A stretch of DNA of 64,000 bases from Clostridiaceae bacterium AF10-41 (GTDB taxonomy: Bacteria > Bacillota > Clostridia > Clostridiales > Clostridiaceae), in contig JAQCTH010000006.1 in the NCBI GenBank assembly GCA_027686065.1, positions 12,682-76,681 on the forward strand, read 5' to 3'. Below, piece by piece: positions 33,797 through 43,048 of the stretch. Under the pieces are notes generated by a model. The model was not told where the DNA came from and searched no databases. It saw only the letters and a list, made by a program, of their open reading frames with translations. Position 1 is the stretch's first letter, and the number at the start of each line of letters is the position of its first letter. The position numbers and the translations under genes are program-made.

Positions 33797-34408
33797 TTAC
33801 TTAGACAATAATATTTCCTCTGTAAATACGTCCAATGGACAATAGGTTCTTATTCCTTGAATATTCCCAGATTCTGAATATTGAAAGCCTACCCATTCAT
33901 TCCATATAGCATTTTCCTCAGGTTTTTCTACATCATAATTTGCTACCCATAATGGATACCTTCCTAACTCTTTAGTAAGACTTGTTTTGGCAAAACTTGT
34001 ATATGTGTACACTACCACTTCTTTTCCTGTAAGACTTTTTACTTCTTCTAAAAAGGTTATGCAATTTTTAGATAATTCATCTGTATTACATCCATCTGTT
34101 ACCTCTATATCTAGTGCTAATTTACAATTAAAATCCTTTTTCTTTACATAACTTGAAAAAAAGTTTGCTTGAATTTTAGCATCTACCTTAGGCCTAAAAA
34201 AATGATAAAATCCTATAAGTATATCATTACTTTTAGCTTTTAAGTAATATTCATCTGCTCTTGGATTTAAATAGTGACTGCCTTCAGTCCCTTTTATATA
34301 TACAATTTCAATACCATTTTCTTTAACTTCTTTAAAATTAACATCTCCTTGCCAGCTTGATATATCAATTCCCTTATATTTTCCAAAGCTTATTGATTGC
34401 ATACCCAT
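33797..34408 (-). CDS. GH25 family lysozyme (N-acetylmuramidase)
   Basis: A 203-residue glycoside hydrolase cleaving MurNAc-beta-1,4-GlcNAc in peptidoglycan. GH25 marks are KGIDISSWQGDVNF (catalytic Asp region, 13-26), VYIKGTEG, GFYHFFRP and the paired acids in LALDIEV (about 99-105), with the C-terminal WVGFQYSE. There is no signal peptide, so release may occur by lysis of the mother cell or by a non-classical route. It lies upstream (on the right) of the SleC-like gene in the same direction, suggesting a shared cell-wall or spore role. Confidence 0.92.
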   Translation of the reverse strand: MGMQSISFGKYKGIDISSWQGDVNFKEVKENGIEIVYIKGTEGSHYLNPRADEYYLKAKSNDILIGFYHFFRPKVDAKIQANFFSSYVKKKDFNCKLALDIEVTDGCNTDELSKNCITFLEEVKSLTGKEVVVYTYTSFAKTSLTKELGRYPLWVANYDVEKPEENAIWNEWVGFQYSESGNIQGIRTYCPLDVFTEEILLSK

Positions 34409-34474
34409 CTTCTCCTCTATAGTTTAATTTTTCCTCTAAGATATATTATGCAACCATTATGAAAAAGTGGACAT

Positions 34475-36049
34475 TTATAAATTTGTATAAACACTCACTA
34501 TCTTATTCCAAGTATATGGACCTACCACCCCATCTGTCTCTAGTCCATATAATTTTTGGAATTTTATAACAGTATCTCTTGTTACATTTCCAAACACACC
34601 ATCTACAATAAGATCAGTAGGTATATTATACTCATTAGTTATTGTTTTAAGATAATATTGAAATTCAATTACTTTATTTCCCCTTGATCCTTCTTGCATA
34701 GGATATCCTGGATATTTACCATCCCACTTTGGTTCATAAGGGCCAGTAGGTTCCCGTACCCCTCCTGTTCCCAAATCTATTTCTAACTCCTGATTTAATT
34801 CTGCTAATCTCCTTACTCCAACATATACACTTGATAAATTATACCAAGTCACTCTTCCAACAATACCATCTGTAACTAAATTGAATACCTTCTGAAATAC
34901 TCTTACCGATTGCTCTGTCTCTCTTCCAAACACTCCACTTTCAGAATATATCTTTGGGATAGCTGGAAAATTATTAGATATACTGTTTAGATATTTTTGA
35001 ATTACCTTAACATTATCATTTACATCATTAACTCTTAATGCTTTACCTGGATATGATTCAGGTATTCCTTCAATAATTGTAGCTCTAACAAGCTCCTTAT
35101 CAGTTCCAAAATAATATTTTATTATATCTAACGCCTTCATTCCCTTTTTAGCTAAATCCACAGTTCCCCATTGAGATAATCCTGCACACCTAACTGACGT
35201 TCCATTGCAATATTGAGAAAAAAAAGGAGTTCTATTACCAACAGTCCGTATATATTCATTAAAAATATCATCCACTATTTTACTTATATTATCGAATATA
35301 TTTCTTCCTTTTACAAAATATTGATCATAAGCAGTTGAATTTGTTATCTGAAAAGAGTAACCTCTATTTCTGTACCATTCAGTATAAACTCTATTTAATG
35401 CAAATGAAATTTGACAATATATATTAGCCTTTATTGCCTCTTCCGGCCAAGTAGGATAAATTTCACTAGAAGCAACATTTTTAATATAATCAATAAACCT
35501 TACTTTAATATTTTCTGCCGATGAATTGGGAGTTCCTAAATGTACAACTATGAATTCAGGTACAAATACATCTTTAAGAACAAATGGAGTTATTAAAAAG
35601 TTTTTATCAATATTTGTGTAGCCTTCATATTCATTTATAAATGCATTTCTGATGGAGTTTCCTGAAATTATTGTATTATTCCTATCTTTAATTTCAATAT
35701 TTTGTATTGATGTTATTCCCTCAAATACACTTATACCTCTTACTATAATAGGATTAGCTCCTTCTATAGTAACTTCTAAATTATAAACTTTATATGGAAT
35801 TTCATCTTTACTATTAAAGCTCTGAGATAACCTTTTATCTACAGTTTCTAATGGTATAATTGTACTTTTTCCACTTATATCAAATGCATTACATTTCTCA
35901 TAAACTATACTTCTAGACTTAGCATTAATAATTTTTAAATTTGCTTTTGTCTTTGGTAATAAATTTTCTACTTTAAATAGTCTTACTAATATATATCCTG
36001 TAGACAAAATTGATATCCTCCCAATGTATTGTTTTACTATTCTATTCAC
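34475..36049 (-). CDS. sleC: SleC-like spore cortex-lytic enzyme (SpoIID/LytB + two PG-binding domains)
   Basis: A 524-residue protein. A SpoIID/LytB-type lytic transglycosylase domain spans about 120-330 (TPFVLKDVFVPEFIVVHLG; CAGLSQWGTVDLAKKGM, then DIIKYYFG). Two peptidoglycan_binding_1 repeats follow, about 340-400 (GVFGRETEQSVRVFQKVFNL, then GIVGRVTW) and 455-520 (GVFGNVTRDTVIKFQKLYGL, then GVVGPYTWNKI). This is the architecture of SleC, a germination enzyme of clostridia. The N-terminus lacks a classical signal peptide, as expected for mother-cell synthesis with a pre-pro region. Gene symbol by similarity only. Confidence 0.8.
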   Translation of the reverse strand: MNRIVKQYIGRISILSTGYILVRLFKVENLLPKTKANLKIINAKSRSIVYEKCNAFDISGKSTIIPLETVDKRLSQSFNSKDEIPYKVYNLEVTIEGANPIIVRGISVFEGITSIQNIEIKDRNNTIISGNSIRNAFINEYEGYTNIDKNFLITPFVLKDVFVPEFIVVHLGTPNSSAENIKVRFIDYIKNVASSEIYPTWPEEAIKANIYCQISFALNRVYTEWYRNRGYSFQITNSTAYDQYFVKGRNIFDNISKIVDDIFNEYIRTVGNRTPFFSQYCNGTSVRCAGLSQWGTVDLAKKGMKALDIIKYYFGTDKELVRATIIEGIPESYPGKALRVNDVNDNVKVIQKYLNSISNNFPAIPKIYSESGVFGRETEQSVRVFQKVFNLVTDGIVGRVTWYNLSSVYVGVRRLAELNQELEIDLGTGGVREPTGPYEPKWDGKYPGYPMQEGSRGNKVIEFQYYLKTITNEYNIPTDLIVDGVFGNVTRDTVIKFQKLYGLETDGVVGPYTWNKIVSVYTNL

Positions 36050-36117
36050 TTAAAAGGTTATATGTGATAAGTTCATTTATGTCCAAGCGGTTACTACTAA
36101 TTTTGTAGGTATATAAC

Positions 36118-36810
36118 TTAATTTTCTTTTAAATTTAATATTTTTAGGAAATCATTTATTTCATCATTTTCTAAATAAATTTGTCCAAGGGTTCCATGTT
36201 TTATATCTATCTTATTTAAAGAATGAAAATCAGAACCTGCTGTATATACAATATTTTTTTTCTTTGCAATATCTATAAAATATTCTGTTTCATTTTCTTT
36301 ATTTCTATAGTATTTAGCTTCTATTCCATCAAAATTTAAATTGATTATCTCTTTAAATATATTTTTGCTTAGTAATGTTGGATGAGCTAACACAACCTTT
36401 GCATTATAATAGTGTAAAAATTCTATTCCCGCTGAAGTTATTATTTTCCCAGCTTCTGATTTAAAACTTAGCTTCCCTTTAAAGTGAACTTGACAAGCCT
36501 TAAATTTCCTAGTACGTAAATTATTTAAAATTGACTTAAACTCAGTACTTTCGTAATTATCATCAGTGAAATACCCCAATATATGAACTTTTTGGCCTTT
36601 AAATCTTGTTGATAACTCTATTCCCGGTATAACTTTTACTCCATGAATTTTTCCAACCTTGATAGCTTGCTTATTTCCACTTATAGTATTATGATCCGTT
36701 AAGGCTATTATATCTACTCTTCTTTCTTTAGCTAATAATACAACTTCTCCAGGTTTCAGCTCTCCATCTGACTCTGTTGAGTGAATATGAAAATCTCCTT
36801 TTGTGTACAT
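36118..36810 (-). CDS. PHP-domain phosphoesterase
   Basis: A 230-residue metal-dependent phosphoesterase of the PHP superfamily. The four metal motifs are DFHIHSTESDG (H7, H9), IALTDHNT, ILAHPT-like VLAHPTLL and AGSDFHSL near the C-terminus. It is closest in style to YciV/TrpH-like 3',5'-nucleoside bisphosphate phosphatases but shorter. It probably acts on small phosphorylated molecules in the cytoplasm. It follows a gene-free 68 bp after the SleC-like gene and is divergent from the exonuclease gene. Confidence 0.87.
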   Translation of the reverse strand: MYTKGDFHIHSTESDGELKPGEVVLLAKERRVDIIALTDHNTISGNKQAIKVGKIHGVKVIPGIELSTRFKGQKVHILGYFTDDNYESTEFKSILNNLRTRKFKACQVHFKGKLSFKSEAGKIITSAGIEFLHYYNAKVVLAHPTLLSKNIFKEIINLNFDGIEAKYYRNKENETEYFIDIAKKKNIVYTAGSDFHSLNKIDIKHGTLGQIYLENDEINDFLKILNLKEN

Positions 36811-36979
36811 TACTTAATCCTTTATGATTGTTTATAATCTATATATATTTTAAAACAATAATTTTTGCCATATTATTTGATGAAAATTTATAAAGATAAT
36901 ATACAATATATATATTAAAAGGGTTAAAATAAATTATATAACATGAAATTTTTATTAATCTTGGAGGAAGGTAGTTTAA

Positions 36980-37726
36980 ATGAATTATATATTCTATGAT
37001 TTAGAATTTAATCAAAATAATATTAATACACCTAACAATATATCTGTATCCCAATTGCCTTTTGAAATAATTCAAATTGGTGCACTAAAGCTTGATGAAG
37101 ACTTAGAGGTTATATCAACATTTAATGAATTTATAAAACCCACTGTATATAATGATATCAATCCTTACGTAGAAAATATTACAAAGATAACAAAAGATAT
37201 GCTGGCTAAATGTGATACATTTACTAGTACGTATAATAGATTTATAGAGTTTCTTGGAAATGAAGATGTAATACTATGTGTATGGGGAAAGGCTGACTTA
37301 AAGGAATTTATAAGAAATATAAAATTTAATAACTTATCTACTGAAATATTCCCTACAAAATATATAGACGTTCAAAAACATACTTCTAAGTTTTTCAAGC
37401 TTTCAAAAGGCACTCAGATAGGTTTAAAGCCAGCTGTTGAGCTTTTGAACATAGACTTTCAAGAAAACTTTCATAATGCCTTTTATGATGCTTTTTATAC
37501 ATCTCAAATTTACAAAAAAATTATTAACATAGATATAGTCCCTGAAAACTATATTTATGTTAATAAAAATAATATGAAAAATACATATAAAAATAAAATT
37601 GATACTATTTCACTATTTAAGCAATTCAATAAAATGTACAATAAAGAAATGTCTGAAGAAGAAAAGTCTATTATAAAAACCGCATATAATATGGGGCGAA
37701 CTAAACAATTTTTAATGAAAAATTAA
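36980..37726 (+). CDS. DEDDh 3'-5' exonuclease
   Basis: A 248-residue exonuclease of the DnaQ/KapD type. Exo I is IFYDLEFNQ (D7, E9), exo II lies in WGKADLKEF, and exo III is HNAFYDAFYT with the general base His and last Asp. A charged C-terminal extension of about 60 residues follows. Such proteins trim RNA or single-stranded DNA ends; the specific substrate is unknown. A strong GGAGGAAGG ribosome site precedes the ATG. It is convergent with the second RpiR gene. Confidence 0.88.
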   Translation: MNYIFYDLEFNQNNINTPNNISVSQLPFEIIQIGALKLDEDLEVISTFNEFIKPTVYNDINPYVENITKITKDMLAKCDTFTSTYNRFIEFLGNEDVILCVWGKADLKEFIRNIKFNNLSTEIFPTKYIDVQKHTSKFFKLSKGTQIGLKPAVELLNIDFQENFHNAFYDAFYTSQIYKKIINIDIVPENYIYVNKNNMKNTYKNKIDTISLFKQFNKMYNKEMSEEEKSIIKTAYNMGRTKQFLMKN

Positions 37727-37750
37727 GGATGAAAGAGTGAAAAATTTTTG

Positions 37751-38551
37751 TTAGCTATTTATAATAGCATTAATAGTAATTTGCATTTTATTACTTAAAC
37801 TAGTATCTTTTAATAAAACCATGGATATTAAATCAAGGAGATACATAGCAGAAAATTGAGTATTAATGAATCTACTTCTGTCTATGAAGTTTGGATTATA
37901 TACTATAAACTTAATATCTGAATATTTGCTTATAGAGCTTTCTTCAAAACTTGTTATTGAAACTGTTGTAGCTCCATTTTCTTTTGATTTTCTTAATGAA
38001 TGTATAACTTCTTGAGTTTCTCCTGATATAGAGATTCCTATTACTAAATCTTCTTCTGATACTATTGAGCTGTTTATAATCATCATATGAGAATCTGAAA
38101 TGGAATGTACGCTAAACCCCATCCTAAGAAGTCTATGCATCATTTCATTGCCTGTTAATCCAGAGCTTCCTACACCGTATATGTATATATTTTTAGCCCT
38201 TTTTATTTCTTTCACAACCTTTAATATTGCTTCTTTATCTATTAACATCTTAGTTCTTTCTATAACTTCATTATAGTATTGATAAGCAGATGAAAATATA
38301 CCTTCTTCATCAATGGATGGCACTTCTATTTTATTAGATCCAAGTTCTATTTTCATATCTACAAAACTATTACAGCCTATTTTTTTTGCAAATCTTGTTA
38401 TAGTAGCTCCTGATGTTCCTATTTCCTTTGCTAAATCAGTTATATTTATATTCTTTATTTTATCTCCATATTGCATAATATAATCTGCTATATCCTTTTC
38501 CTTACCAGAAAATTCTCCATACATTTTTTGTATCTTATATAAAATATCCAC
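37751..38551 (-). CDS. MurR/RpiR family regulator of second nanE-PTS operon
   Basis: A 266-residue regulator. The RpiR HTH covers 1-75 (FSGKEKDIADYIM; EIGTSGATITRFAKKIGCNS) and a SIS domain spans about 110-240 (IYIYGVGSSGLTGNEM, VIGISISGET). It lies 138 bp downstream of nanE with a terminator between them, the same order as the 1704-7517 operon. It likely binds the large dyad at 40860-40901 and responds to ManNAc-6-P or GlcNAc-6-P. Target and ligand are inferred. Confidence 0.9.
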   Translation of the reverse strand: MDILYKIQKMYGEFSGKEKDIADYIMQYGDKIKNINITDLAKEIGTSGATITRFAKKIGCNSFVDMKIELGSNKIEVPSIDEEGIFSSAYQYYNEVIERTKMLIDKEAILKVVKEIKRAKNIYIYGVGSSGLTGNEMMHRLLRMGFSVHSISDSHMMIINSSIVSEEDLVIGISISGETQEVIHSLRKSKENGATTVSITSFEESSISKYSDIKFIVYNPNFIDRSRFINTQFSAMYLLDLISMVLLKDTSLSNKMQITINAIINS

Positions 38552-38658
38552 TTGAAATCCTCCATAAATTTAGAACTTACTATTTTGTAAATTATTTTAA
38601 GTTAATTAATTAAATAATTTAATAATTATAGAATATCATTAAAATAAATTAAATAAAA

Positions 38659-38683
38659 GAGGTAGAGATTTATACTCTACCTC
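38659..38683 (-). terminator. Terminator after second nanE
   Basis: GAGGTAGAG-atttata-CTCTACCTC hairpin with a T-rich run on the minus strand, directly past the nanE stop. Confidence 0.8.
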
Positions 38684-38689
38684 AAAATA

Positions 38690-39343
38690 TTATAACACTT
38701 TTAAAACTTCCTCATTAAACTTTTTTGTTATTAATTGTGGTCTTGTTATTGCACTTCCAACTACAACTGCATATGCTCCTTTTTCTAAAGCAAGCCTTGC
38801 TTTTTCAGGAGTATCAAAATTGCCCTCTGCTATTACTTTTGCCTTACAACCCTTTATTAAAGATTCTAATACATCGAAATTACTTGTTCCTTTTGATTGT
38901 TCCGTATATCCAACTAAAGTAGTTCCAACATAATTAAACCCAAGTTGTCCAGCAATTAATCCTTCTTCTATTGTAGATATATCAGCCATGAACCTTTGTG
39001 AAGGATATTTTTTTAAAACTTCCCTTAAGAAATCTTGATCTTGATTTATTGTAGCATCTAGAGCTATTATATCAACTCCAATTTTAACAAGCTCATCAAC
39101 TTCTTTCATTGTTGGGGTTATATAAACATGACTATTCTCATAATTTTTCTTTATTATACCTATTATAGGTAAATCAACTTCTTTTTTTATAGCAACAATA
39201 TCTTCAGAACTATTTGCCCTTATCCCTATAGCTCCTCCTTCTTTAGCTGCTACTGCCATTCTACTCATTATATAGGAGCTGTGTAGTGGTTCATTTTCTA
39301 GTGCTTGACATGATACGATTAATCCTCTATTTATATCTTTCAT
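38690..39343 (-). CDS. nanE: N-acetylmannosamine-6-phosphate 2-epimerase, second copy
   Basis: A 217-residue TIM-barrel epimerase converting ManNAc-6-P to GlcNAc-6-P. The signature [20 protein letters not shown], then [31 protein letters not shown] and [11 protein letters not shown] are present. It is clearly paralogous to the product at 6831-7517 but diverged in the middle ([10 protein letters not shown] against [10 protein letters not shown]). It follows the EIICB gene by 5 bp. Two nanE genes, each tied to a different PTS class, argue that the cell takes up at least two ManNAc-yielding substrates. Confidence 0.95.
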   Translation of the reverse strand: MKDINRGLIVSCQALENEPLHSSYIMSRMAVAAKEGGAIGIRANSSEDIVAIKKEVDLPIIGIIKKNYENSHVYITPTMKEVDELVKIGVDIIALDATINQDQDFLREVLKKYPSQRFMADISTIEEGLIAGQLGFNYVGTTLVGYTEQSKGTSNFDVLESLIKGCKAKVIAEGNFDTPEKARLALEKGAYAVVVGSAITRPQLITKKFNEEVLKVL

Positions 39344-39348
39344 TTTTA

Positions 39349-40839
39349 TTAATCTCTCCCTATAATTTCATTAATCTTTTGCTTTAATGGATCTGCTTTA
39401 GCTCCAAAAATAGCTTGAACGCCTCCCTTAACCTCTAGAACAGCAGTTGCTCCTAAAGATTTTATTTTATTTTTATCTACCTTACTTACATCTTTAACTG
39501 AAACTCTTAATCTTGTTATGCAAGCATCTATGTCATCTAAATTTTCTGCTCCACCAAGAGCTGCTAAAACTTCTTCTGCTACTTCATTTAAACTATCCTT
39601 AGTAACAACCTTAACTTCTTCTCCTTCAGCTTCTCTACCTGGAGTTATAACATTAAACTTAGTTATTAAGAATCTAAATGTAAAGTAATATAATGCAAAC
39701 CAAATTGCTCCTACTATCAATACATATATCCAATTTGTTTTAGAATTACCTTGAAGTACTCCAAATAATGTAAAGTCTATTAATCCACCGGAAAATGTAT
39801 TACCAATAGATATATTTAGTACATCTGCAATAAAGAATGACACTCCATCGAATAATGCATGCACTACATATAGCCAAGGTGCAACAAATAGGAACATGAA
39901 CTCAATTGGTTCAGTAATCCCTGTTATAAATGATGTTATTGCCGCTCCTAAAAATAATCCTCCAACTAGCTTTCTCTTTGCTTTCGGTACACAATGGTAC
40001 ATAGCTAAACATGCTCCTGGTAATCCAAACATCATTGTAGCAAAACGTCCAGCAAAAAATCTTGTGCCTTCCGTAAATAATCCAGTATGAGATGGATCTG
40101 CTAATTGTGCAAAGAATATATTTTGAGCTCCTGTAACAGATTGTCCTGCAACTGTTGCAACTCCTCCTAATTCTGTGTACCAGAATAATGGATAAATCAT
40201 ATGGTGAAGCCCTACTGCTCCTGTTAATCTTAATAAAAACCCATAGAAGAAAGTTCCTATCGCACCTAATCCAGCTATTGAGTTACCTGCTGAAACTAAG
40301 AGCCCTTGAAACGTTGGCCATATTAAGAAGAATATTGCTCCAATAAATATAGCAGCAAAAGATGATACTATAGGTACAAATCTTGAACCTCCAAAGAAAC
40401 CTAAAACAGCTGGTAATTGAATATTTCCATATTTATTATGAAGATATGATACCGTTAGTCCAATTACTATAGCTCCAACAACACCTGTGTCTATTGACTT
40501 AACTGCTGGATTAAAAGCTGTTATCATTCCCTTTATTGAAGCATTCATAACTAAGAATGATACTGCACCTGCGAGTCCTGCAGTCCCCTTATCTTTTTTT
40601 GCAAGACCTACAGAAAGACCTATACACATTATGAGTGCCAAGTTACCAAATACAACATCTCCTGCTGAAGACATAATTGAAAATATTCCTTGTAACCAAT
40701 GAATATTTAAAAAAGGATAGGCTTGTACAGTATTAGGATTTGACAGTGCTCCTCCAATACCTAGTAATAAACCAGCTGCAGGTAATATTGCAATTGGTAA
40801 CATAAATGACTTTCCAATTTTTTGTAATTGTTTAAACAT
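39349..40839 (-). CDS. PTS glucose-family EIICB, probable ManNAc transporter
   Basis: A 496-residue membrane transporter with fused EIIC (about 1-400, ten hydrophobic segments, [12 protein letters not shown] substrate-loop motif) and EIIB (about 415-496). The EIIB phosphoacceptor cysteine is in [13 protein letters not shown]. No IIA domain is fused, so it must use IIA from another system. EIICB with nanE directly downstream points to N-acetylmannosamine as substrate, released in the cell as ManNAc-6-P. Close relatives carry GlcNAc, glucose or maltose, so the substrate rests on context. Confidence 0.9.
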   Translation of the reverse strand: MFKQLQKIGKSFMLPIAILPAAGLLLGIGGALSNPNTVQAYPFLNIHWLQGIFSIMSSAGDVVFGNLALIMCIGLSVGLAKKDKGTAGLAGAVSFLVMNASIKGMITAFNPAVKSIDTGVVGAIVIGLTVSYLHNKYGNIQLPAVLGFFGGSRFVPIVSSFAAIFIGAIFFLIWPTFQGLLVSAGNSIAGLGAIGTFFYGFLLRLTGAVGLHHMIYPLFWYTELGGVATVAGQSVTGAQNIFFAQLADPSHTGLFTEGTRFFAGRFATMMFGLPGACLAMYHCVPKAKRKLVGGLFLGAAITSFITGITEPIEFMFLFVAPWLYVVHALFDGVSFFIADVLNISIGNTFSGGLIDFTLFGVLQGNSKTNWIYVLIVGAIWFALYYFTFRFLITKFNVITPGREAEGEEVKVVTKDSLNEVAEEVLAALGGAENLDDIDACITRLRVSVKDVSKVDKNKIKSLGATAVLEVKGGVQAIFGAKADPLKQKINEIIGRD

Positions 40840-40859
40840 TTATATTCCTCCTCTTTTTT

Positions 40860-40901
40860 GAAAATAATTTTTATATTATGTAAAATATAAAAATTATTTT
40901 C
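40860..40901. promoter_or_regulatory. Large perfect dyad upstream of EIICB
   Basis: GAAAATAATTTTTATATT, a 6-nt spacer and its exact complement (18-bp arms), 20 bp upstream of the EIICB start. A half-site-like TGAAAATGATTTTTATT follows at about 40926. It probably serves as the RpiR-type operator, or as a leader hairpin. Confidence 0.55.
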
Positions 40902-41032
40902 TTATGAACACATTTACATATTATCATGAAAATGATTTTTATTCAAGTATGCTTTCAAAAAAATTTTTCATCATTTTATTATATATTTTTTCTTTCATAT
41001 TTATATTTTGATATTATATTATTTATTATTCT

Positions 41033-41068
41033 AAAAATAAAAGCTGCAACTAACATAGCTACAGCTTT
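41033..41068 (-). terminator. Terminator of the MerR/TipAS gene
   Basis: AAAGCTG / CAGCTTT stem, followed on the minus strand by TTTTATTTTT, 55 bp past the stop codon. Confidence 0.7.
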
Positions 41069-41122
41069 CATTCTTAATTTGTATTTTAATGAATTTATAT
41101 TTATATATTACATAGCTAATAG

Positions 41123-41881
41123 TTATTTAGCATATCTCACAATAATATCTCTTAACAACTTAACTATATCCTTGCCACCTCTATCATTATAGTATTTAGC
41201 AAACCTTTCATCTGCAACATACATTTCAGCCAATCCAATATGTGCTTCTGATGAATAAGTTGGCCATGAAAAACTTAACCATTCTTTATGCTTCTCATAA
41301 ACAGTTTTTGCTTCATTTAAACTTATATCACTTGTTTTTGAAACTACTGATAAAGTTTCAAACATTTCACATTCGATTTCCTGCATCTTTTTAAAGTCCT
41401 CTTCACTCATATTTAAAAATTTCTTATTAGATGCCTCAACTGTTTCTTCTCCATACTTTTCTCTTATTTCCTTACCATATTTTTCTTCGTTTTCTTCTAG
41501 CTTTTCTCTTTTAAATCCTTCAAATTTCTCTTTATTTGACATCTCTATCTCTCCCTTATTATATTTTAATGTTTTTTCCACTGTTAAAATCAATTGATCA
41601 AGTTGATTTCGTCTGGAAATAAGTCTTTTGTGGTGCTCAATTAAAGATTGGCAAATATCAAAATTAGCCTTAGAAACTATCTCTTGTATATCCTCTAACT
41701 TCATATCCATAGATCTATAAAGCAATATTTGTTGTAATAAGTCTACCTCCTTTTTACCATAAATTCGGTATCCAGAAGAATTTACTCTACAAGGCTTTAA
41801 CAATCCAATTTCATCATAGTATCTAAGTGTTCTTGTACTTACTCCTGCCAATTCAGCTAGCCTTTTAATTGTATATTCCAT
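41123..41881 (-). CDS. MerR-family regulator with TipAS effector domain
   Basis: 252 residues from the ATG at 41881 (GGAGGTAATGAT upstream). A longer frame from 41935 would run through the promoter. The MerR winged helix (1-70) has YTIKRLAELAGVSTRTLRYY and GLLKPCRVNSSGYRIY, followed by a coiled coil. The C-terminal TipAS fold at about 130-252 (WPTYSSEAHIGLAEMYVADE) binds thiopeptide-like and other drugs covalently or tightly in known members. It is probably an autoregulated multidrug sensor; the target operon is not adjacent. Confidence 0.9.
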   Translation of the reverse strand: MEYTIKRLAELAGVSTRTLRYYDEIGLLKPCRVNSSGYRIYGKKEVDLLQQILLYRSMDMKLEDIQEIVSKANFDICQSLIEHHKRLISRRNQLDQLILTVEKTLKYNKGEIEMSNKEKFEGFKREKLEENEEKYGKEIREKYGEETVEASNKKFLNMSEEDFKKMQEIECEMFETLSVVSKTSDISLNEAKTVYEKHKEWLSFSWPTYSSEAHIGLAEMYVADERFAKYYNDRGGKDIVKLLRDIIVRYAK

Positions 41882-41904
41882 ATCATTACCTCCTGACATT
41901 TTTA

Positions 41905-41935
41905 ATAATAAGGGATTACGTTGCGTGAATGTCAA
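41905..41935 (-). promoter_or_regulatory. MerR-type promoter with 19-bp spacer
   Basis: TTGACA (41930-41935) and TATTAT (41905-41910) on the minus strand are separated by exactly 19 bp, the over-long spacing that MerR activators correct by twisting DNA. It suggests autoactivation of the TipAS regulator. Confidence 0.75.
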
Positions 41936-41956
41936 TAGTTAAATTTAATTTTTCTT

Positions 41957-42100
41957 CAGTTCACAGGGCACAATTCATAGTTCACAGTTTTTTTGATAAA
42001 GTAATAGATAACAGGGAGCAAAGAACAGGTTATGATATAGATTGTAAAACAATTTATAAATGAAAAGTGAAAAAGTGAAAAAGTGAGGATGTTTTGCCAT
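41957..42100 (+). repeat. Dispersed intergenic repeat, copy B
   Basis: About 144 bp of CACAG and GTGAAAAAG-type units, matching copy A (12833-12968) in inverse orientation and the partial copy C (26733-26792). It begins a 420-bp repeat block upstream of cdd. Confidence 0.75.
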
Positions 42101-42130
42101 GAAAAACTTAAACTATAGGTGCGAGGCATT

Positions 42131-42300
42131 GAATACTTAGTGAAGTTAAGTGTAACGATAGCTGAACTTAGTATGAAAGCCCATCTACTGAAGCTTGCCT
42201 GAAGTAGATGTTCATTTGACGAATACTTAGTGAAGTTAAGTGTAACAATAGCTGAACTTAGTATGAAAGCCCATCCACTGAAGCTTGCCTGAAGTAGATG
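42131..42300 (+). repeat. Tandem 90-bp repeat with internal hairpins
   Basis: Two copies of an 80-bp unit start at 42131 and 42221, each beginning GAATACTTAGTGAAGTTAAG and ending GAAGTAGATG. They differ at only two positions and are separated by TTCATTTGAC. Each carries CATCTACT...AGTAGATG (one mismatch in copy 2). No open frame fits. Possible small RNA genes or a REP-type unit. Confidence 0.8.
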
Positions 42301-42338
42301 AATATATCTTTTTCTAAAATCCTATAAGGATCTTCTTC

Positions 42339-42373
42339 TTCACTTTTCCCTCTTCACTCTTTGACTTTTCACT
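42339..42373 (-). repeat. Inverted fragment of the dispersed repeat
   Basis: CACTTTTCCCTCTTCACTCT followed by TTGACTTTTCAC, the reverse complement type of the GTGAAAAAGTGAAAAAGTG part of copy B. With copy B it flanks the tandem unit as imperfect inverted arms. Interval 42374-42560 before cdd has no further gene. Confidence 0.5.
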
Positions 42374-42560
42374 ATTTTACTTCGTAAAATAAATCCTATG
42401 GTATTAATATGACATTTTATATAACAAAAACGTTCTGTATTTAAAGCATTATATACATCTAAAATTTTTAATGTTATAATAATAATCCATTTATTGTTAT
42501 ATACTATTGATAGTATATATTAATAAATGAATTATTTATAGAAAGTGTCAGGTGAAATTT

Positions 42561-42980
42561 ATGATTGATGCAAAATTATTAGTTGAAAAGGCTTATGAAG
42601 CACAAAAATTTGCTTATACTCCTTACTCCGGATTTAATGTTGGTGCAGCTCTACTTGGTACAAATGGAAAAATATATTTAGGCTGTAATATTGAAAATGC
42701 AGCTTTCTCACCAACTAATTGTGCTGAAAGAACAGCTTTCTTTAAGGCTATTTCAGAAGGCCAACGTGAATTTTTAGCAATTGCTATAGTGGGCAATAAA
42801 AATGATGCAGAGAATACAGAATATTGTGCTCCTTGTGGTGTCTGTAGACAAGTGCTGGCAGAATTTTGTGATCCTAAAACATTTAAAATTTATCTTGCTA
42901 AAAATAAAGATGACTTTAAAGAATATATACTAGAAGAATTACTTCCATTAGGATTTACAAGTAAGGATCTAGATAGATAA
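42561..42980 (+). CDS. cdd: Cytidine deaminase
   Basis: Zinc enzyme of pyrimidine salvage converting cytidine and deoxycytidine to the uridine forms. 139 residues from the ATG at 42561; a GTG nine bases earlier is in frame but overlaps the AGGTG ribosome site. Motifs are YTPYSGFNVGAAL (substrate), NCAERTAFF (C54, E56) and CAPCGVCRQVLAEF (C92, C95 zinc ligands). It is a standard small tetrameric form. It is monocistronic, ending at a shared hairpin with the convergent GH20 gene. Confidence 0.96.
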   Translation: MIDAKLLVEKAYEAQKFAYTPYSGFNVGAALLGTNGKIYLGCNIENAAFSPTNCAERTAFFKAISEGQREFLAIAIVGNKNDAENTEYCAPCGVCRQVLAEFCDPKTFKIYLAKNKDDFKEYILEELLPLGFTSKDLDR

Positions 42981-43007
42981 ATGAAAATTATAACAAAACT
43001 AATTTTG

Positions 43008-43046
43008 AAAAGGAATACAAGAGTTATATACTCTTATATTCCTTTT
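43008..43046. terminator. Bidirectional terminator between cdd and GH20 gene
   Basis: AAAAGGAATAcAAGAG / CTCTTaTATTCCTTTT stem with T/A tracts on both sides serves both convergent genes. Confidence 0.85.
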
Positions 43047-43048
43047 GT

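Noticed and set aside
42131..42300. Possible CRISPR array
   Set aside because: Only two units, 80 bp long with a 10-bp gap. CRISPR repeats are shorter and spacers longer; no cas genes occur in the window.
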